Of a DNA stretch of 64,000 nucleotides, positions 20,351-33,300 are shown one piece after another. A model generated the notes under the pieces. That model was not told where the DNA came from and searched no databases. It saw only the letters and a program-made list of their open reading frames with translations. Where the stretch lies: NCBI RefSeq assembly GCF_027887165.1, contig NC_077227.1, positions 70,815,252 through 70,879,251 on the forward strand, in the 5' to 3' direction. Position 1 is the first letter of the stretch, and every line of letters starts with the position of its first letter. Origin of the DNA: Monodelphis domestica (taxonomy: Eukaryota > Chordata > Mammalia > Didelphimorphia > Didelphidae). Made by a program: the position numbers and the translations under genes.

Positions 20351-22039
20351 TTTTCCCCATCTCATAATCCAAGAGTCATTTTCTTAAACAGTCGTTTAAG
20401 CCATGAATTTATAGGGGAGTAGTTCCAACAACTTAATTCCTTTTCATTCATTCTCACAAAGTATGCTTCTGGAGAAGCAGGCTGACATTTCAGTTGAACC
20501 TCCTAGGTGCCTTTTTCTAATCTAGATTCCCTTCTTTTGATCATTTTTCTTCATCTAGAGTTATCTCTGCTCTTAGAGTATTTATAATCCCACATTAATT
20601 TCTTGGTTAGAATTTTGCTCTTAATCTGTTTACAATAATGCTGAGAGCACCTGTTCTTGGGATGGTAACATTTGTGGTGCCTTCTTTCTGAATTGTGCCC
20701 ATACCCTTGCTATCTACAATATTGTCCTTCTAATATATTCAAACATGTGTAGCCAGAAGGATGACACCATGTTTTCTAAAGGGTCTAGAAAACATGTATC
20801 CTGCCCCTCTCCTTTTTCCTTTTGTGTTATTTTGTCAACTTTCTGGAAGATATTGGAGCCCAGTGGCGTATGAGGAGATATGGACCTGCACCAAGATGGT
20901 AGATGAGTCAGAGGAAAGATGGTACATAGATAGGATTAGATAATTGGACATGGTGGGTAGTGAGGAGTCAAAGATGACACCTAGGTTTCAGGCCTGAGGG
21001 ATTGAGAGGATAGTGGTACAGTAATAGGGAAGTTAGTAAAGGAATGGAGAGAGAACCTCCTAAGAACATGTCATATCTGCTGTAGATCTTTTAATGCTTT
21101 TAAAACTTTTTTTGCTTAAAAGTTTGAGTTACAGTTGTTTTTTGGGAGGATATTCTTGTAGATTTGTTTTTTAGAATTATAATTGTCAAAAGGACCTTGC
21201 AGGTTCCATACCCTTAATTTAAGATAATAAAACTGAATCTCAAAGTAATTTACTGAGGATTATAGAACTAAGTCTTGACTCACTACTATCCTAACAGCCT
21301 TTTTGGAATATGGTGAGTTTTGCTTAACTTATCTTGCACATTGACCAAAAGCAGTGAACTGTGCATTATGGTGCAGGACTTGTGGGGAAAGTGAAGTCAG
21401 GGACTCAGACCTCATTAGTGGCACCTTAAAAAAAAGATTCGAACATAATCAGAAAGGCCTCACAGTTCGAGAAATATTAAATGTTAAGAAATACATAACC
21501 ACTAAAATAGTGGCAGAATCTGAATCAGCCTTGGGCTGCTGATGGCCTTGTTCTCTGCTGCAAGCAGATTTAGCCTCAGTAGTGACAGGAAGGGAGAAGA
21601 GGCTTTGACCAGTTCGTAACTACTACAGCACTAGAAAATATGCATTAAATTGACCACTTCACCTTGACAAAGGCTTTAAACTCACTTATGAAAGTGAGCA
21701 TTGTAAAGGTGGCAGTTTGAATTACTGTGAAGTGGTGCTGTTTTCTGTATTCTTTGTTTTTTAAGGAAGAAAGGAAATGAGCAAACTTGAAAATGTTCCT
21801 CAGTATATCAGTTGCAGTGAAACAAATTTGGATTTTTGAAATATGAATGTTAACAGAAAAGGCTATTGAGATTTTTCTCACTTAGATGCAGTGTTTAGTG
21901 GTTAGTGCTATGTTTAGAAGGTTGAGGTTACAAGATATAAAACACTATAGATGAATGATACATTACTGTAATTAGACTTTATAATCACAATTTTGCATTG
22001 CTGAACTTTTCATAATAGTTTAAATTAGAATTATCTTTA
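20351..22039. other. CPEB1 intron 2, repeat relics
   Basis: 20860-21070 continues the family of the long repeat at 19205 ('caccaagatggtag', 'gaggagtcaaagatgacacc', 'taggtttcaggcctgaggg'). 21150-21300 has a MIR-like stretch ('aaggaccttgcaggttcc', 'aactgaatctcaaagtaa'). The rest is unassigned. No exon. Confidence 0.5.
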
Positions 22040-22800
22040 GATTTGGGGCTAACCATTAAAATTTTAAGAAAAAATTAACACTTTTTTACATTTTGAGTTC
22101 CAAATTCTCTCGCCCTCTCATCCCTCTCCCAACTATTGAGAGGGCAAACAATATATTAGTTATACATATGAAATTCAAAGCATTCCATATTTATCATCTC
22201 TCAACCCTTCCTAAGTATAAAGAAAGTGAGAAAAATATACTTCATTTATACTCAGAGTTTATCAGTTTTCTCTGGAGGTAGACTTAACATTTATTATGAG
22301 TCCTTTGGAGTTGTCTTACATCACTATATTTATCAGGGTAGTCAAATCTTTCACAAGTATGCATCATCACAACATTGTTGTTTACTGTGTACAGTGTTGT
22401 CCCATTTGTCTCACTTAGCTTTTCAGCAGTTCATACAGTTCTTTCATAGTAGTATGCCACAGTCATGTGCCACAATTTGTTCAGCCATTCCCCTGGTTGA
22501 TGAGAATTTCCTCAAATGCCAGTTCTTTGCTACCGCAAAAAAAAAAGAAAGAAAGAAAGAAAAAGAAAAAATGCTGCTTTAAATATTTTTGTACATATAG
22601 GTCCCTTTTTAAAAAAAATCTCTGGAGTACAGACTGTAGTGGTGATACTGCTGGATCAGAAGGTATGCACAGTTTTTAGTCATTTGAGCAGAGTTGTAGA
22701 TTGTTCTCCAGAATGTTGGACCAGTTGACTACCCCAGCAATAGTTCATTAATGCTTCTATTATTTCTATTTCTAGCATCCTCTCCAGCAGTAGGCTTTTT
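22040..22800 (-). mobile_element. Old L1 3' end (antisense)
   Basis: Marsupial L1 3'UTR and distal ORF2 in minus orientation: 'attatgagtcctttggagtt', 'tttactgtgtacagtgttgt', 'cagcagttcatacagttctt', 'cacaatttgttcagccattc'. A GAAA microsatellite (22540-22570) sits where the consensus has 'gccaccacaaaaagagctgc'. Confidence 0.85.
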
Positions 22801-23734
22801 TTGTTTTTTTTAAACCGATTAAACATTTTTTTTCCAAACCAAATCCTTCAAGCTGATATTAAAATTGGTTTCTTTTTCCTTTCTTAAGTAGTTTGTTTTA
22901 TGTTCTAGTTCAGCAATATTCTGAAACCATATTTTAAAGTAATGCAATTAATTCCAGTAGACTTTAAAATTGATCACTGCCAAATAGGCTGGAATTTCGA
23001 TAATAGGAGGAGTAGATAACATGGAATCTTAGCTTTTTAGGGGGTGGTAGTCAGGGGAAGGTTGTAGCACTACACACAGGCTGACTTGTAGCCATAGGTA
23101 GTGATGTTTGCCTTCCCAAAAGACAAATTTAGTAATGATAAAACTTGTCTATCAAGTCCAGGTAGGTGTTAAACATCATGAAATGTTGGAAGAGTAAGTT
23201 TTAGAATATAAGAACTGAGCATCTATTTTAAAAGTGTCGTGTTTCCTTCAGGTTATAATAGGTACTTAATAAATAACTTGTTTTGCTGTAATGGTGTGCA
23301 TCAGTGAAAGGAGAAAAGTCTTTTGGGCTGTAGAGGTACTACTTTCCCCAATGTATAGTGCTCTGAAACCCCCTAGCCACTTAGGAAGGCAGGAGTCAAG
23401 AAGGGACAGTGTTGTAAGCTATTACAAGGACTGAATCCCTTTGTAGAGATCAGCCTGGGAGAGAAAAGGGATAAATCTAGGGAAACAAATATTCAGTTTA
23501 TTTTATGAAGTCTTTAGTCTAATCATTAGATTTTTGAGCATTGTTTTGTCCCATGAAGAGATGAAATAAGTGTAAAATGATTCAGATACCTGGAGAAATC
23601 AGACTATAGCCATAAGAGTTTTTTACTGTAACAGATTGTGTCCTTTGCCTGGCTGTTTGAATGGTAACAGATTAAGATTGTACATGCATTTCCTATTATT
23701 CCCAAGCATGTAACACTTCCTTTTTGTACTCTAA
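22801..23734. other. CPEB1 intron 2, nothing recognised
   Basis: AT-rich unique-looking sequence. No exon or clear repeat. Confidence 0.4.
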
Positions 23735-25660
23735 TTTTTAAAAAATTTATTTTTAATAACAAATTTTCACATAAGTTTTCTGAATTTTCTGAATTATATG
23801 ATCCAAATTGTCTCTCTCCTTCCTTCCATCCACCCTCCTGGAGCTGGCAAGCAGTTCAATCTGGGGTATACATTTATTTTCATGCAAAACATACTTCCAT
23901 ATTACTAATTTTCATAAGTGAATAATTTTATAAAAACCCAAACTACAAAACATATACCCAAATAAAAAAGTGATGTCATATACTTTCATCTGCATTCTTA
24001 TTTCTCTGGAGGCAGATAGCATTCTTACTTCATAAGTCCTTCAGAATTGGATCTTTGTATTGCTGTTAGTAGCAAAGTCTGATCACATTTGATCGTTCCA
24101 TAATATTGCTGTTATCATGTACAATATTTTCTTAGTTCTAATCATTTCACTCTGCATCAGTTCAAGTAGATCTTTCTAGTTCTTTCTGTAATCATCCTGT
24201 TCATCATTCCTTGTAGCACAGTAGCATTCTATCACCATCATATAGCACAATTTGTTCAGCCATTCCCCAATTGAGGGGCAGTCCTTTAGTTTCCAATTCT
24301 TTGCTGCAACAAAAAGAACAGATATAAATATTTTTGTACAAGCAGGTTCTTTCCCATTTAAAAAATTTCTTTGGGATATAGATCTTGCTAGTAGTATTAC
24401 TGGATCAAAGGGTCTGCATTGTTTTATAGCCCTTTGGGTGTAATTCCAAATTGCCTCCAGATCGGTTGGATTAGTTCACAAATCTACCAGCAGTACATCA
24501 GTGTCCCAATTTTGCCACATCCCCTCCAACATTTATCATTCTCCTTTACTGCCATATTGGCCAATCAGATAGGTGTGATAGGTGTACCTCAGAGTTCTTT
24601 TAATTTGCATTTCTAGAATTGAGTAATTTAGAGCATTTTTTTCACATGCTTATTGGTAGCTTTGATTTTTTTCATCTGAAAACTGCCTGTTCACATTCGT
24701 TGACCATTTATCAATTGGGGAATGACTTGTATTCTTATAAATTTGATTTAGTTCTTTATATATTTGAGAAATGAGGCCTTTATCAGAAAAAATTTGTTAT
24801 AAAAATTCCCCCCTTGTTGTTTTCCTTCTAATCTTAGTTGCATTGGTTTTGTTTAATATAATAAAAATTATTCATTTTACATCTTGTAATGTTCTTTATC
24901 TCATTTGGTCATAAATTCTTCCTTTCTCCATAGAAGTGACTGGCAAGCTATTCCATATTCCTCGCATGTACTTATATTACTCTTTACATTTAAATCATAT
25001 GCCCATTTTAAACTTATCTTGGAATAGGGTTGAGATACTGATCTAAACTTAATTTTTTCTATACTGTTTTCCAAATTTCCAAACGGTTTTTGTCAAACTG
25101 AGTTCTTATCCCAAAAGCTGGGATCTTTGGGTTTATCAAACACTAGATTACTGGAGTCATTTAGCTACTTCTATTTCTTAGCCAGTACCAGATTGTTTTG
25201 ATGATTACTGCTTTATAGTACTTTTAATATCTGGTATTGCTAGGCCACCATAATTCACATTTTTTCATTAGTTCTCTTGATATTCTTGATCTTTTGTTCT
25301 TCCAGATGAATTTTATTATTTTTCTAGTTCTATAAAATAGTTTGTTGGTAGATTGATATGGCACTGAATAAGTAAATTAATTTGGGCATGATGGACATTT
25401 TAATTATATTTAACTCAGCCTACCCATGAGCAATTAATGTTTTTTCCCCATTGTTTAGATCTAACTTTATGTGAAAAGTATTTTGTAATTGTGTGCATAT
25501 AATTCCTGCCTTTGCAAGTAGATTTTATATTGTCTAGAATGATTTTAAATGGAGTTTCTCTTTTTAACTCTTGCAGCTGGCCTTTGTTGAAAATATATAG
25601 AAAGCTGATGATTGATGTGGGCTTATTTTGTATCCTGGTAACCTTTATTTCAATTCAGAC
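23735..25660 (-). mobile_element. Long 5'-truncated L1 (antisense)
   Basis: About 1.9 kb of L1 from the 3'UTR well into ORF2: 'tagcacaatttgttcagcca' (24244), 'caattggggaatgacttgta', 'cagttcttatcccaaaagct' and 'tagaaagctgatgattgatg' (25600). All are in the order of the full-length copy at 29905-36618 but far more diverged, so it is an older subfamily. No target duplication found. Confidence 0.85.
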
Positions 25661-26574
25661 CACCTTCATTATTCCTTTTACATGATACATACAATTTTTT
25701 CCTCTCTTTTTGTGATGCTGTTCTCTGACCTTTTTGTTCCCACCTAGAATCTTTTGCCTTTCTTTTCTTGTCCTCCATCCCCCACCTTTACCTTCCAAGT
25801 CCTATTTCCTCCAAGTATTTCCATTCCATACAGAAATCTTCTTTCTCTGAATATCTTTTGTAGCATTCATTGGAAAGTAGTGGCAGAAAAAGTTGGGTAC
25901 CTGTGGTAGTCTCGAATACTAGAATGTGGTCAGGTGACTAGGTGAAAGTGATATTATAGAGTATGGGTTCTAAATTTGTTGGTGTCATAGGCCCCTTATA
26001 ATGCTTTAAAATACATAGTTCTGCAAAGGAAAGAAACTATTTTGAAATAGTTAACAACATATTAAAAAACTCCCACAAATTCACTTAGGTCAAGTTAAAC
26101 CTAATTCTAAAAAGAGCAGCTATGTAGTGAGTAGGATGAATTGGATGGAAGGAGATTGATAGGACTCTGCTGGAGAAAGGGAGAGCAAGTTATATTGGTA
26201 CTGTGACTTAGGCTTCATAAGTGCCAAGTTTTAGTGGACATGCAAAAGAGACCAAGCATTTTAAATGAAGAATTTATAAGATTTTTGGAAGATAGTCTGT
26301 AATTTTTTTCTTGGTTACTTATGTTTTCTGCATAGGACCTCCAGAGTTAACCTTATTTTCACTGTTTCTTAGGATTGTAGAGAAAGAACAACCTACCAAT
26401 ATTCAAACTTTACAGAACTGCATTCAATCAAACATCATTTTGAGAAATTGTTGAAATATTTTCCAAATGAAAATGAGATTTCAAACTATATCCTCCAGTG
26501 TTGGAGAGGAATAACCCCTGAAATTCAGCATTTCTTATCATTTGTTGGCATAATTGCATACTTGTTATATTTAA
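25661..26574. other. CPEB1 intron 2 with hAT relic
   Basis: 25965-26100 ('gtgtcataggccccttataa', 'ttaaaatacatagttctgca') resembles the hAT non-autonomous element seen again at 63640-63865. The remainder is unassigned. Confidence 0.4.
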
Positions 26575-26660
26575 TACAGATAGGATATCCCAAAAATTTA
26601 GTGTACATGTAAGCTATTGAAGCTTTAAATTGTATTAAGACTTTTGGGATACTCTGTGTA
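26575..26660. mobile_element. Palindromic mariner-like MITE
   Basis: 86 bp beginning TACAGA and ending CTGTGTA, almost entirely an inverted repeat. The left arm contains gatatcccaaaaatttagtg, and the complement of the right arm contains gtatcccaaaagtcttaata. The arms are about 40 bases each and meet at a four-base loop (AGCT-ATTG-AGCT). It is AT-rich with TA at both ends, as for Tc1/mariner insertions. No transposase; purely non-autonomous. Confidence 0.8.
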
Positions 26661-27010
26661 GATTCTTTTAAAATCAAATCCAATATGTTTTTCATTTTTG
26701 TTTTCACTATAATACACATTTCAGTTAGTTTTTTTAAAGCAGAGATTATTTTCAGTTCTAGATTATCTTTCCCCAACCTTTTTTCTCCAATGAGAGAACC
26801 CAAGAAAAACAAAAGCTATTACAAATGTTATACAGCAAAGCAAATTTCTACATTAGCCATGTACTGTTTCCCCTCCCCCCCCCCAAAAAAAAGCAAATAA
26901 AAAAATATGCTTCCATCTACACTCTGAGTTCATCAGTTCTCTATCTGGAGGGTGACTAGTGTGTTTCATGAGTCCTTTGGAATTGTGATAACCTGCATAG
27001 TCCAATTGTA
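26661..27010 (-). mobile_element. Old L1 3' end (antisense)
   Basis: 'tatgcttccatctacactct', 'gagttcatcagttctctatc', 'tcatgagtcctttggaattg', preceded by a C-rich/A-rich junction at 26870-26900. Minus-orientation L1 3'UTR. Confidence 0.75.
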
Positions 27011-27199
27011 TTATTTCAGAAATCTCTCCAATTTCTTTATATTAATGATTGCAGAACAATACTATTCCTTCATGTTAGCACATCATTTTTTATAATTTCC
27101 TAATATTTGAATGCTTATATTGTTGTTTTTGTCTATTACAAATACTGCTTATCCAGTGACTCGTTATTTTTTGGGCATATTCTTATCTCCAAATTCTAA

Positions 27200-27425
27200 G
27201 CATTTTTACTGTATGTCCCTAAAGCTTGGAACTTTCCCTCTTTTTCACTTCTGCTTCCTTAGTTTGTTTCAAGTCCTAGATAAAATCCTACTAGTCCCTG
27301 TCCTCTTCCAGGTTGGTACCTGGAAGTGTTCCTTGTTTTTCTTTATGCTTTTTTTTGGGATATCCCTAGGATTAGCAAGTACCCTATCATATAATGGGTG
27401 CTTAATAAATGCTTATTGATTTGAT
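27200..27425 (+). repeat. LINE L2 3' end
   Basis: 'cttggaactttccctctttt', 'tttcaagtcctagataaaat', 'ccaggttggtacctggaagt' (a degraded middle) and the end 'gggtgcttaataaatgctta' followed by 'ttgattt'. Sense orientation. Confidence 0.7.
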
Positions 27426-27534
27426 ATGAGTGTTTCTGTATATATAAGTCATAGAAGCTTATTCTTAGAGTAAGGATTTGAGATCATCTACTGGTCCTAA
27501 ATTCATAATTTTCTCTTGAATACCCTTAGGGGTA

Positions 27535-27566
27535 TATATATATGTGTGTGTGTGTATACATATATA
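27535..27566. repeat. TA/TG microsatellite
   Basis: Short alternating TA and TG run. Confidence 0.85.
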
Positions 27567-27569
27567 TAG

Positions 27570-27795
27570 TCCAGAGGCATCAAAACATGGCTTGGAAGAT
27601 TCTTGTGGCCCACAACACAAACTTGGGTGTGACCTGAACCAGAATGAAGTGAAATTGGAGGATATTGAACAAAATAAAGACAGATCAAAACATAGATAAT
27701 ATTAATATGTAGTTTTCTAATGCAGATTGAAGGGAGCCTTGCATACAATTTGGTAGCACATGTTTCTGCTTGAGTTTGACATCACTGGTGAATTC
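27570..27795 (-). mobile_element. hAT-like non-autonomous element
   Basis: Ends are imperfect inverted repeats: 'ccagaggcatcaaaacatgg' at the left, and 'cttgagtttgacatcactgg' at the right, whose complement reads ccagtgatgtcaaactcaag. The interior holds 'tggcccacaacacaaacttg' and a long AT-rich part. This is a common marsupial DNA-element pattern. No clear 8-bp duplication. Confidence 0.6.
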
Positions 27796-28014
27796 CAATT
27801 CTGGATATTAGAGAATGAAAGGTAATAATGAGCTTTATAGTGCTTATTACACATCACTTATACTGCTTTTTTTAGGAGAGATTATACTTTAAAGTTTGCC
27901 AGCCTATAAATCTGTGACTTTTTCCATGGGAACCTTGCATTATCTTTTCAAACAAGTTAAAGAAACTTGAAATACTTATGTAAAAGACATTGTATTCTGA
28001 GGGTAGAGACAAAT

Positions 28015-28215
28015 GATTTATGTGGTACTAGCATATTTATATGGTATTTTAAAATGTGCAGCATACTACTGCTGTCCTATTCTCACAACAGCCCTATGAG
28101 GTAAGGCACTATTATCTTAATTTTATAGATGAGGATAATGAGGCTGAGAGAAGTGAAGTGACTTCCCCATTGTCAATACAGCAAGTGTCTGAATTAGGAT
28201 TATAACTTGAGTCTT
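28015..28215 (+). repeat. MIR
   Basis: Well-preserved sense MIR: 'ctcacaacagccctatgagg', 'taaggcactattatctt', 'tatagatgaggataatgagg', 'gaagtgaagtgacttcccca', 'acagcaagtgtctgaattag' and 'cttgagtcttcctgac'. Confidence 0.9.
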
Positions 28216-28219
28216 CCTG

Positions 28220-29330
28220 ACTTCTTACAGTCAAGGAACTTAATTTCTCTAGGGGCCAATGAAGCTGATAAGTATACAAATAAGCAAATAAAGATAATTC
28301 AAGGAGGGAGAAAACATTAATACTAAGGTATAGGGGAAGGCTTTGGGGGATTACATTTGAGCTGAGCCTTGTAGGAAGATAAAGATTTTGAGAGGCAGAG
28401 GTTAATGATGGAATGTAATCATAGTATTGGGAAGATGCTTGGACAAATGCATAGAAGCAGGAAATGGAATGTTGAGTACAAGGAATAACCAGGAGTCTTT
28501 TATGAATGTAGTATGAAAAGAATAGAAATATAAGACTGGGGTGGTGGCATATAATTTACCTAAGAGGCACTAGGATGTCACTGTAAGGTTTTGAATAATT
28601 TTTTTCGAACTTTGTCTTAATATTTTGGCAGCTGGATGGAGGCTAAGTTGGAAAAGGGAAACTAAAAAAAGCAGAGAAATTATTCTAAAAGTTAAGGCAA
28701 GAGGTAAGAAGTGTTTCAACTAAGTGGTTAGACATATGAATGGAGAGAAGAGTATAGCTCTTAGCTTCCTTTTAAAGACCATCTCAAGTGCTATCTTGAA
28801 CGTGAGACGTTTAATTTCCTCTTCCTTTTAAATTTGTTTCTGCTTTATGTGTAATTTAACTGTATACATGTTTCTCTCCATAGACTTTAAGCTTATTAAG
28901 GGCAGAGATTGTTTTTGTTTGGCTTGTATATCTACTGGTTGGAACAGTGCTTAAAAGGTGCTTATTTATAGACATATGCAAAAGATGTTGTGGAACTAGA
29001 ATGATCAAGATTTAATCATCATGTAGAAAGTGAGAGGCTAAAGGATGATTGAGTTTACAAATCTAGGTGATTGGGAAGATGAATAGAAATGGAAGTAGAA
29101 AAGAATAGTGTTAAGTGGGTTTAGAGAGATCAGTTGTGTTTCTGATGGGATATTCAAGGTTAAGCAGACAATTGGAGGTGTAAGATAGGGGTTAAGAAGA
29201 CTAATGACTAGATGAAGATGGGGAAATTGAATGCACTGAACAACTGAATCCCTGTTTATTGTTGAGAGAGAGTAGTTTGAGGCCTTAGGACACTCATGAA
29301 GCAGGAGATGGATAATTCCGCAGAGAATAA
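28220..29330 (+). repeat. Long therian interspersed repeat interrupted by an L2 end
   Basis: 'ggaaggctttgggggattac', 'gagctgagccttgtaggaag', 'gaataaccaggagtctttta', then after an L2-like 3' end (about 28740-28970; 'gggcagagattgtttttgtt') it continues with 'gatcagttgtgtttctgatg' and 'attggaggtgtaagataggg'. Same family as at 19205 and 60670. Edges approximate. Confidence 0.55.
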
Positions 29331-29819
29331 CTTTAAATAGTATTTTCCATGTTAGAAATCAGATTGTAAGGGACTAATGGATAAAGTGGTACTAGAGTTG
29401 TTTACATTTTTTATTAGAAATGAAAGTTTTCAGGTGGCTATTGGTAATTTTCATTTTTATCAATTCTGCATCTTCTTCAAAAATCTAACTGTGGCAACAA
29501 TTCCTAGTTTTCTTTTTTATTCTGCATTTCTTTGTGTTGTACAAAACACCTCTTCAATCCCATTTTGTTACTAGGAATTTATTTTTGTTGAACATATGAG
29601 AATTTTCTTAAATCATTACATTTTCTTATTTTTTTTAAAAAATGTCTTCTATGTTAGTCATTGAATTCCTTTGGAATATATTGTAGTATATAGTGTGAAC
29701 TTAGTATTTTCTTTAGTCATACTTCTTTACAACTTTACAACTTTTTATTTAATGTTACCTTGCCTTGCTGTTTTATGACTTGAGCTTCCTAAAAATTGTA
29801 ACATCTGACTATTAAAAGT
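29331..29819. other. CPEB1 intron 2, nothing recognised
   Basis: Very AT-rich, no gene or clear repeat; perhaps an old L1 relic. Confidence 0.35.
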
Positions 29820-29904
29820 ACAACACCTGGCAATTTCTATGTCTAGGACTTTTAAATTTATACGGCATCTCATTTGAAGTTTTACAACAATTTTGTGAAG
29901 TTTA
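29820..29904 (+). repeat. MIR, left half (split by L1)
   Basis: 'cggcatctcatttgaagttt' and 'tacaacaattttgtgaagtt' match the MIR segment 'ctcatttgatcctcacaaca' and what follows it. The element resumes at 36636 after the L1. Confidence 0.8.
29888..29904. repeat. L1 target-site duplication, left copy
   Basis: caattttgtgaagttta, identical to 36619-36635. Confidence 0.95.
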
Positions 29905-29913
29905 CTTTTTTTT

Positions 29914-29939
29914 GGTAGAAGTATGTAAAACAATGTCGC
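29914..29939 (-). other. Apparent L1 3'-transduced segment
   Basis: On the minus strand the L1 A tract (29940-29956) is followed by 26 unique bases (29914-29939), then a second A tract (29905-29913) that abuts the target duplication. This is the layout expected when the source L1 was read through its own poly(A) site. No second AATAAA is visible inside the segment. Confidence 0.7.
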
Positions 29940-30347
29940 TTTTCTTTTTTTTTTTTAATAATATTTTATTTGATCACTTCCAAGCATTATTCATTAAAGA
30001 CAAAGATCATTTTCTTTTCCACCCCCCATAGCTGATGCATGATTCCACTGGGTATCACATGTGTTCTTGATTCGAACCCATTGTCATGTTGTTAGTATTT
30101 GCATTAGAGTGTTCCTTTAGAGTCTCTCCTCTGTCATGTCCCCTCAACCGCTGTATTCAGGCAGTTGCTTTTCCTCAGTGTTTCTACTCCCACAGTTTGT
30201 CCTCTGCTTATGAATAGTGTTTTTTCTCCTAGATCCCTGCAAATTGTTCAGGGACATTACACCGTTACTAATGGAGAAGTCCATTACGTTCAATTATACC
30301 ACAGTGTATTAGTCTCTGTGTACAATGTTCTCCTGGTTCTGCTCCTC

Positions 30348-33300
30348 TCACTCTGCATCACTTCCTGGAGGTCGTTCCAGTCTCCATAGAATTTCCTCCA
30401 CTTTATTATTCCTTTTAGCACAATAGTATTCCATCACCAACATATACCACAATTTGTTCAGCCATTCTCCAATTGAAGGGCATCCCCTCGTTTTCCAATT
30501 TTTGGCCACCACAAAGAGCCCAGCTATCAATATTTTTGTACAAGTCTTTTTGTCCATTATCTCTTTGGGGTACAAATCCAGCAGTGCTATGGCTGGATCA
30601 AAGGGTAGACATTCTTTTATCATCCTTTGGGCATAGTTCCAAATTGCCCTCCAGAATGGTTGGATCAGTTCACAACTCCACCAGCAATGAATTAATGTCC
30701 CTACTTTACCACATCCCCTCCAGCATTCATTGCTTTCCTTTGCTATCATGTTAGCCAATCTGCTAGGTGTGAGGTGATACCTCAAGAGTTGTTTTGATTT
30801 GCATCTCTCTGATTATAAGAGATTTAGAACACTTCTTCATGTGCTTATTAATAGTTTTGATTTCTTTATCTGAAAACTGCCTATCCATGTCCCTTGCCCA
30901 TTTTTCAATTGGAGAATGGCTTGGATTTTTGTACAATTGATTTAGCTCTTTATAAATTTGAGTAAATAAACCTTTGTCAGAGATTTTTATGAAGATTTTT
31001 TCCCAATTTGTTGTTTCCCTTCTGATTTTAGTTACATTGGTTTTGTTTGTACAAAAGCTTTTTAATTTGATGGAGTCGAAATTATTTATTTTACATTTTG
31101 TGACTCTTTCTATATCTTGCTTGGTTTAAAGTCTTTCCCCTCCCAAAGGTCTGACATGTATACTATTCTGTTTACCCAATTTACTTATGGTTTCCTTCTT
31201 TATGTTTAAGTCATTCACCCATTTTGAGTTTATCTTGGTGTAGGGTGTGAGGTGTTGATCAATTCCTAATCTTTCCCACACTGTCTTCCAATTTTCCCAG
31301 CAGTTTTTATCGAATAGTGGATTTTTGTCCCAAAAGCTGGGATCTTTGGGCTTATCGTATACTGTCTTGCTGAGGTCGCTTGCCCCCAGTCTATTCCACT
31401 GATCCTCCTTTCTGTCTCTTAGCCAGTACCAAATTGTTTTGATGACTGCTGCTTTGTAATATAGTTTAAGGTCTGGGACTGCAAGGCCCCCATCATTTGT
31501 GTTTTTTTTTTCATTATTTCCCTGGATATCCTTGATCTTTTGTTATTCCAAATGAACTTTGTTATGTTTTTTTCTAAATCAGTAAAAAAATTTTTTGGAA
31601 GTTCCATGGGTATGGCACTAAATAGATAGCTGAGTTTGGGTAGGATGGTCATTTTTATTATATTGGCTCGTCCTTCCCATGAGCAGTTAATGTTTTTCCA
31701 ATTGCTCAAGTCTAGTTTTAGTTGTGTGGAGAGTGTTTTGTAGTTGTGTTCATATAGTTCCTGTGTTTGTCTCAGGAGATAGATTCCTAGGTATTTTATT
31801 TTATCCAAGGTGATTTTGAATGGGATTTCTCTTTCTAGTTTTTGCTGCTGAGCTGTGTTGGAGATATATAGAAATGCTGATGACTTATGTGGGTTTATTT
31901 TGTATCCTGCAACTTTGCTAAAGTTGTTGATTATTTCAATTAGCTTTTTGGTTGAATCTCTAGGATTCTTTAAGTAGACCATGATGTCATCTGCAAAGAG
32001 CGATAATTTGGTCTCCTCCTTGCCTATTTTGATGCCTTCAATTTCTTTTTCTTCTCTAATTGCTACTGCTAGTGTTTCTAGTACAATGTCAAATAGTAGA
32101 GGTGATAATGGGCATCCTTGTTTCATTCCTGATCTTATTGGGAATGCATCTAGTTTATCCCCATTATGATATTAGCTGATGGTTTTAGAGATATACTGTT
32201 TATTATTTTTAGGAACGACCCTTCTATTCCTATGCTTTCTAGTATTTTTAATGGGTGTTGTATTTTGTCAAAGGCTTTTTCTGCGTCTATTGAGATAATC
32301 ATGTGATTCTTGTTGGTTTGCTTGTTGATGTGGTCAATTATGTGGATGGTTTTCCTAATATTGAACCAGCCCTGCATCCCTGGTATAAATCCTACTTGAT
32401 CATGGTGGATGATCCTTCTGATCACTTGCTGGAGTCTTTTTGCTAGTATCCTATTTAAGATTTTTGCATCTATATTCATTAGGGAGATTGGTCTATAGTT
32501 TTCTTTCTCCGTTTTTGACCTGCCTGGTTTTGGAATCAGTACCATGTTTGTGTCATAAAAGGAGTTTGGTAGAACTCCCTCTTTGCTTATTATGTCAAAT
32601 AGTTTGTATAGTATTTGGGATTAACTGTTCTCTGAATGTTTGATAGAATTCACCGGTGAATCCATCAGGCCCTGGGGATTTATTCTTAGGAAGTTCTTGG
32701 ATGGCTTGTTGGATTTCATTTTCTGATATGGGATTATTTAAGAATTCTATTTCTTCTTCTGTTAGTCTAGGCAGTTTGTATTTTTGTATATATTCATCCA
32801 TATCACCTAAATTGGTGTATTTATTGCCATATAATTGGGCAAAGTAAATTTTAATGATTGCCTTAATTTCCTCTTCATTGGAGGTGAGACCCCCCCTTTT
32901 CATCTTTGATGCTGTTAATTTGTTTTTCTTCTTTCCTTTTTTAAATTAGATTGATCAGTACTTTGTCTATTTTGTTTGTTTTTTCAAAGTACCAGCTTCT
33001 TGTCTTATTTATTAAATCAATAGTTCTATCACTTTTGATTTTATTAATTTCTCCCTTAATTTTTAGGATTTCTAGTTTGGTTTTCTGCTGGGGGGTTTTA
33101 ATTTGTTCACTTTCAAGTTTTTTTATTTGCATTTCCAATTGATTGATCTCTGCTCTCCCTAGTTTGTTAATATAAGCATTCAGGGATATGAATTTACCTC
33201 TGATTACTGCTTTGGCTGCATCCCAAAAGGTTTGAAAGGATGTCTCGCCATTGTCATTTTCCTCGGTGAAATTGTTTCTATGATTTCTTCTCTAACTAAA

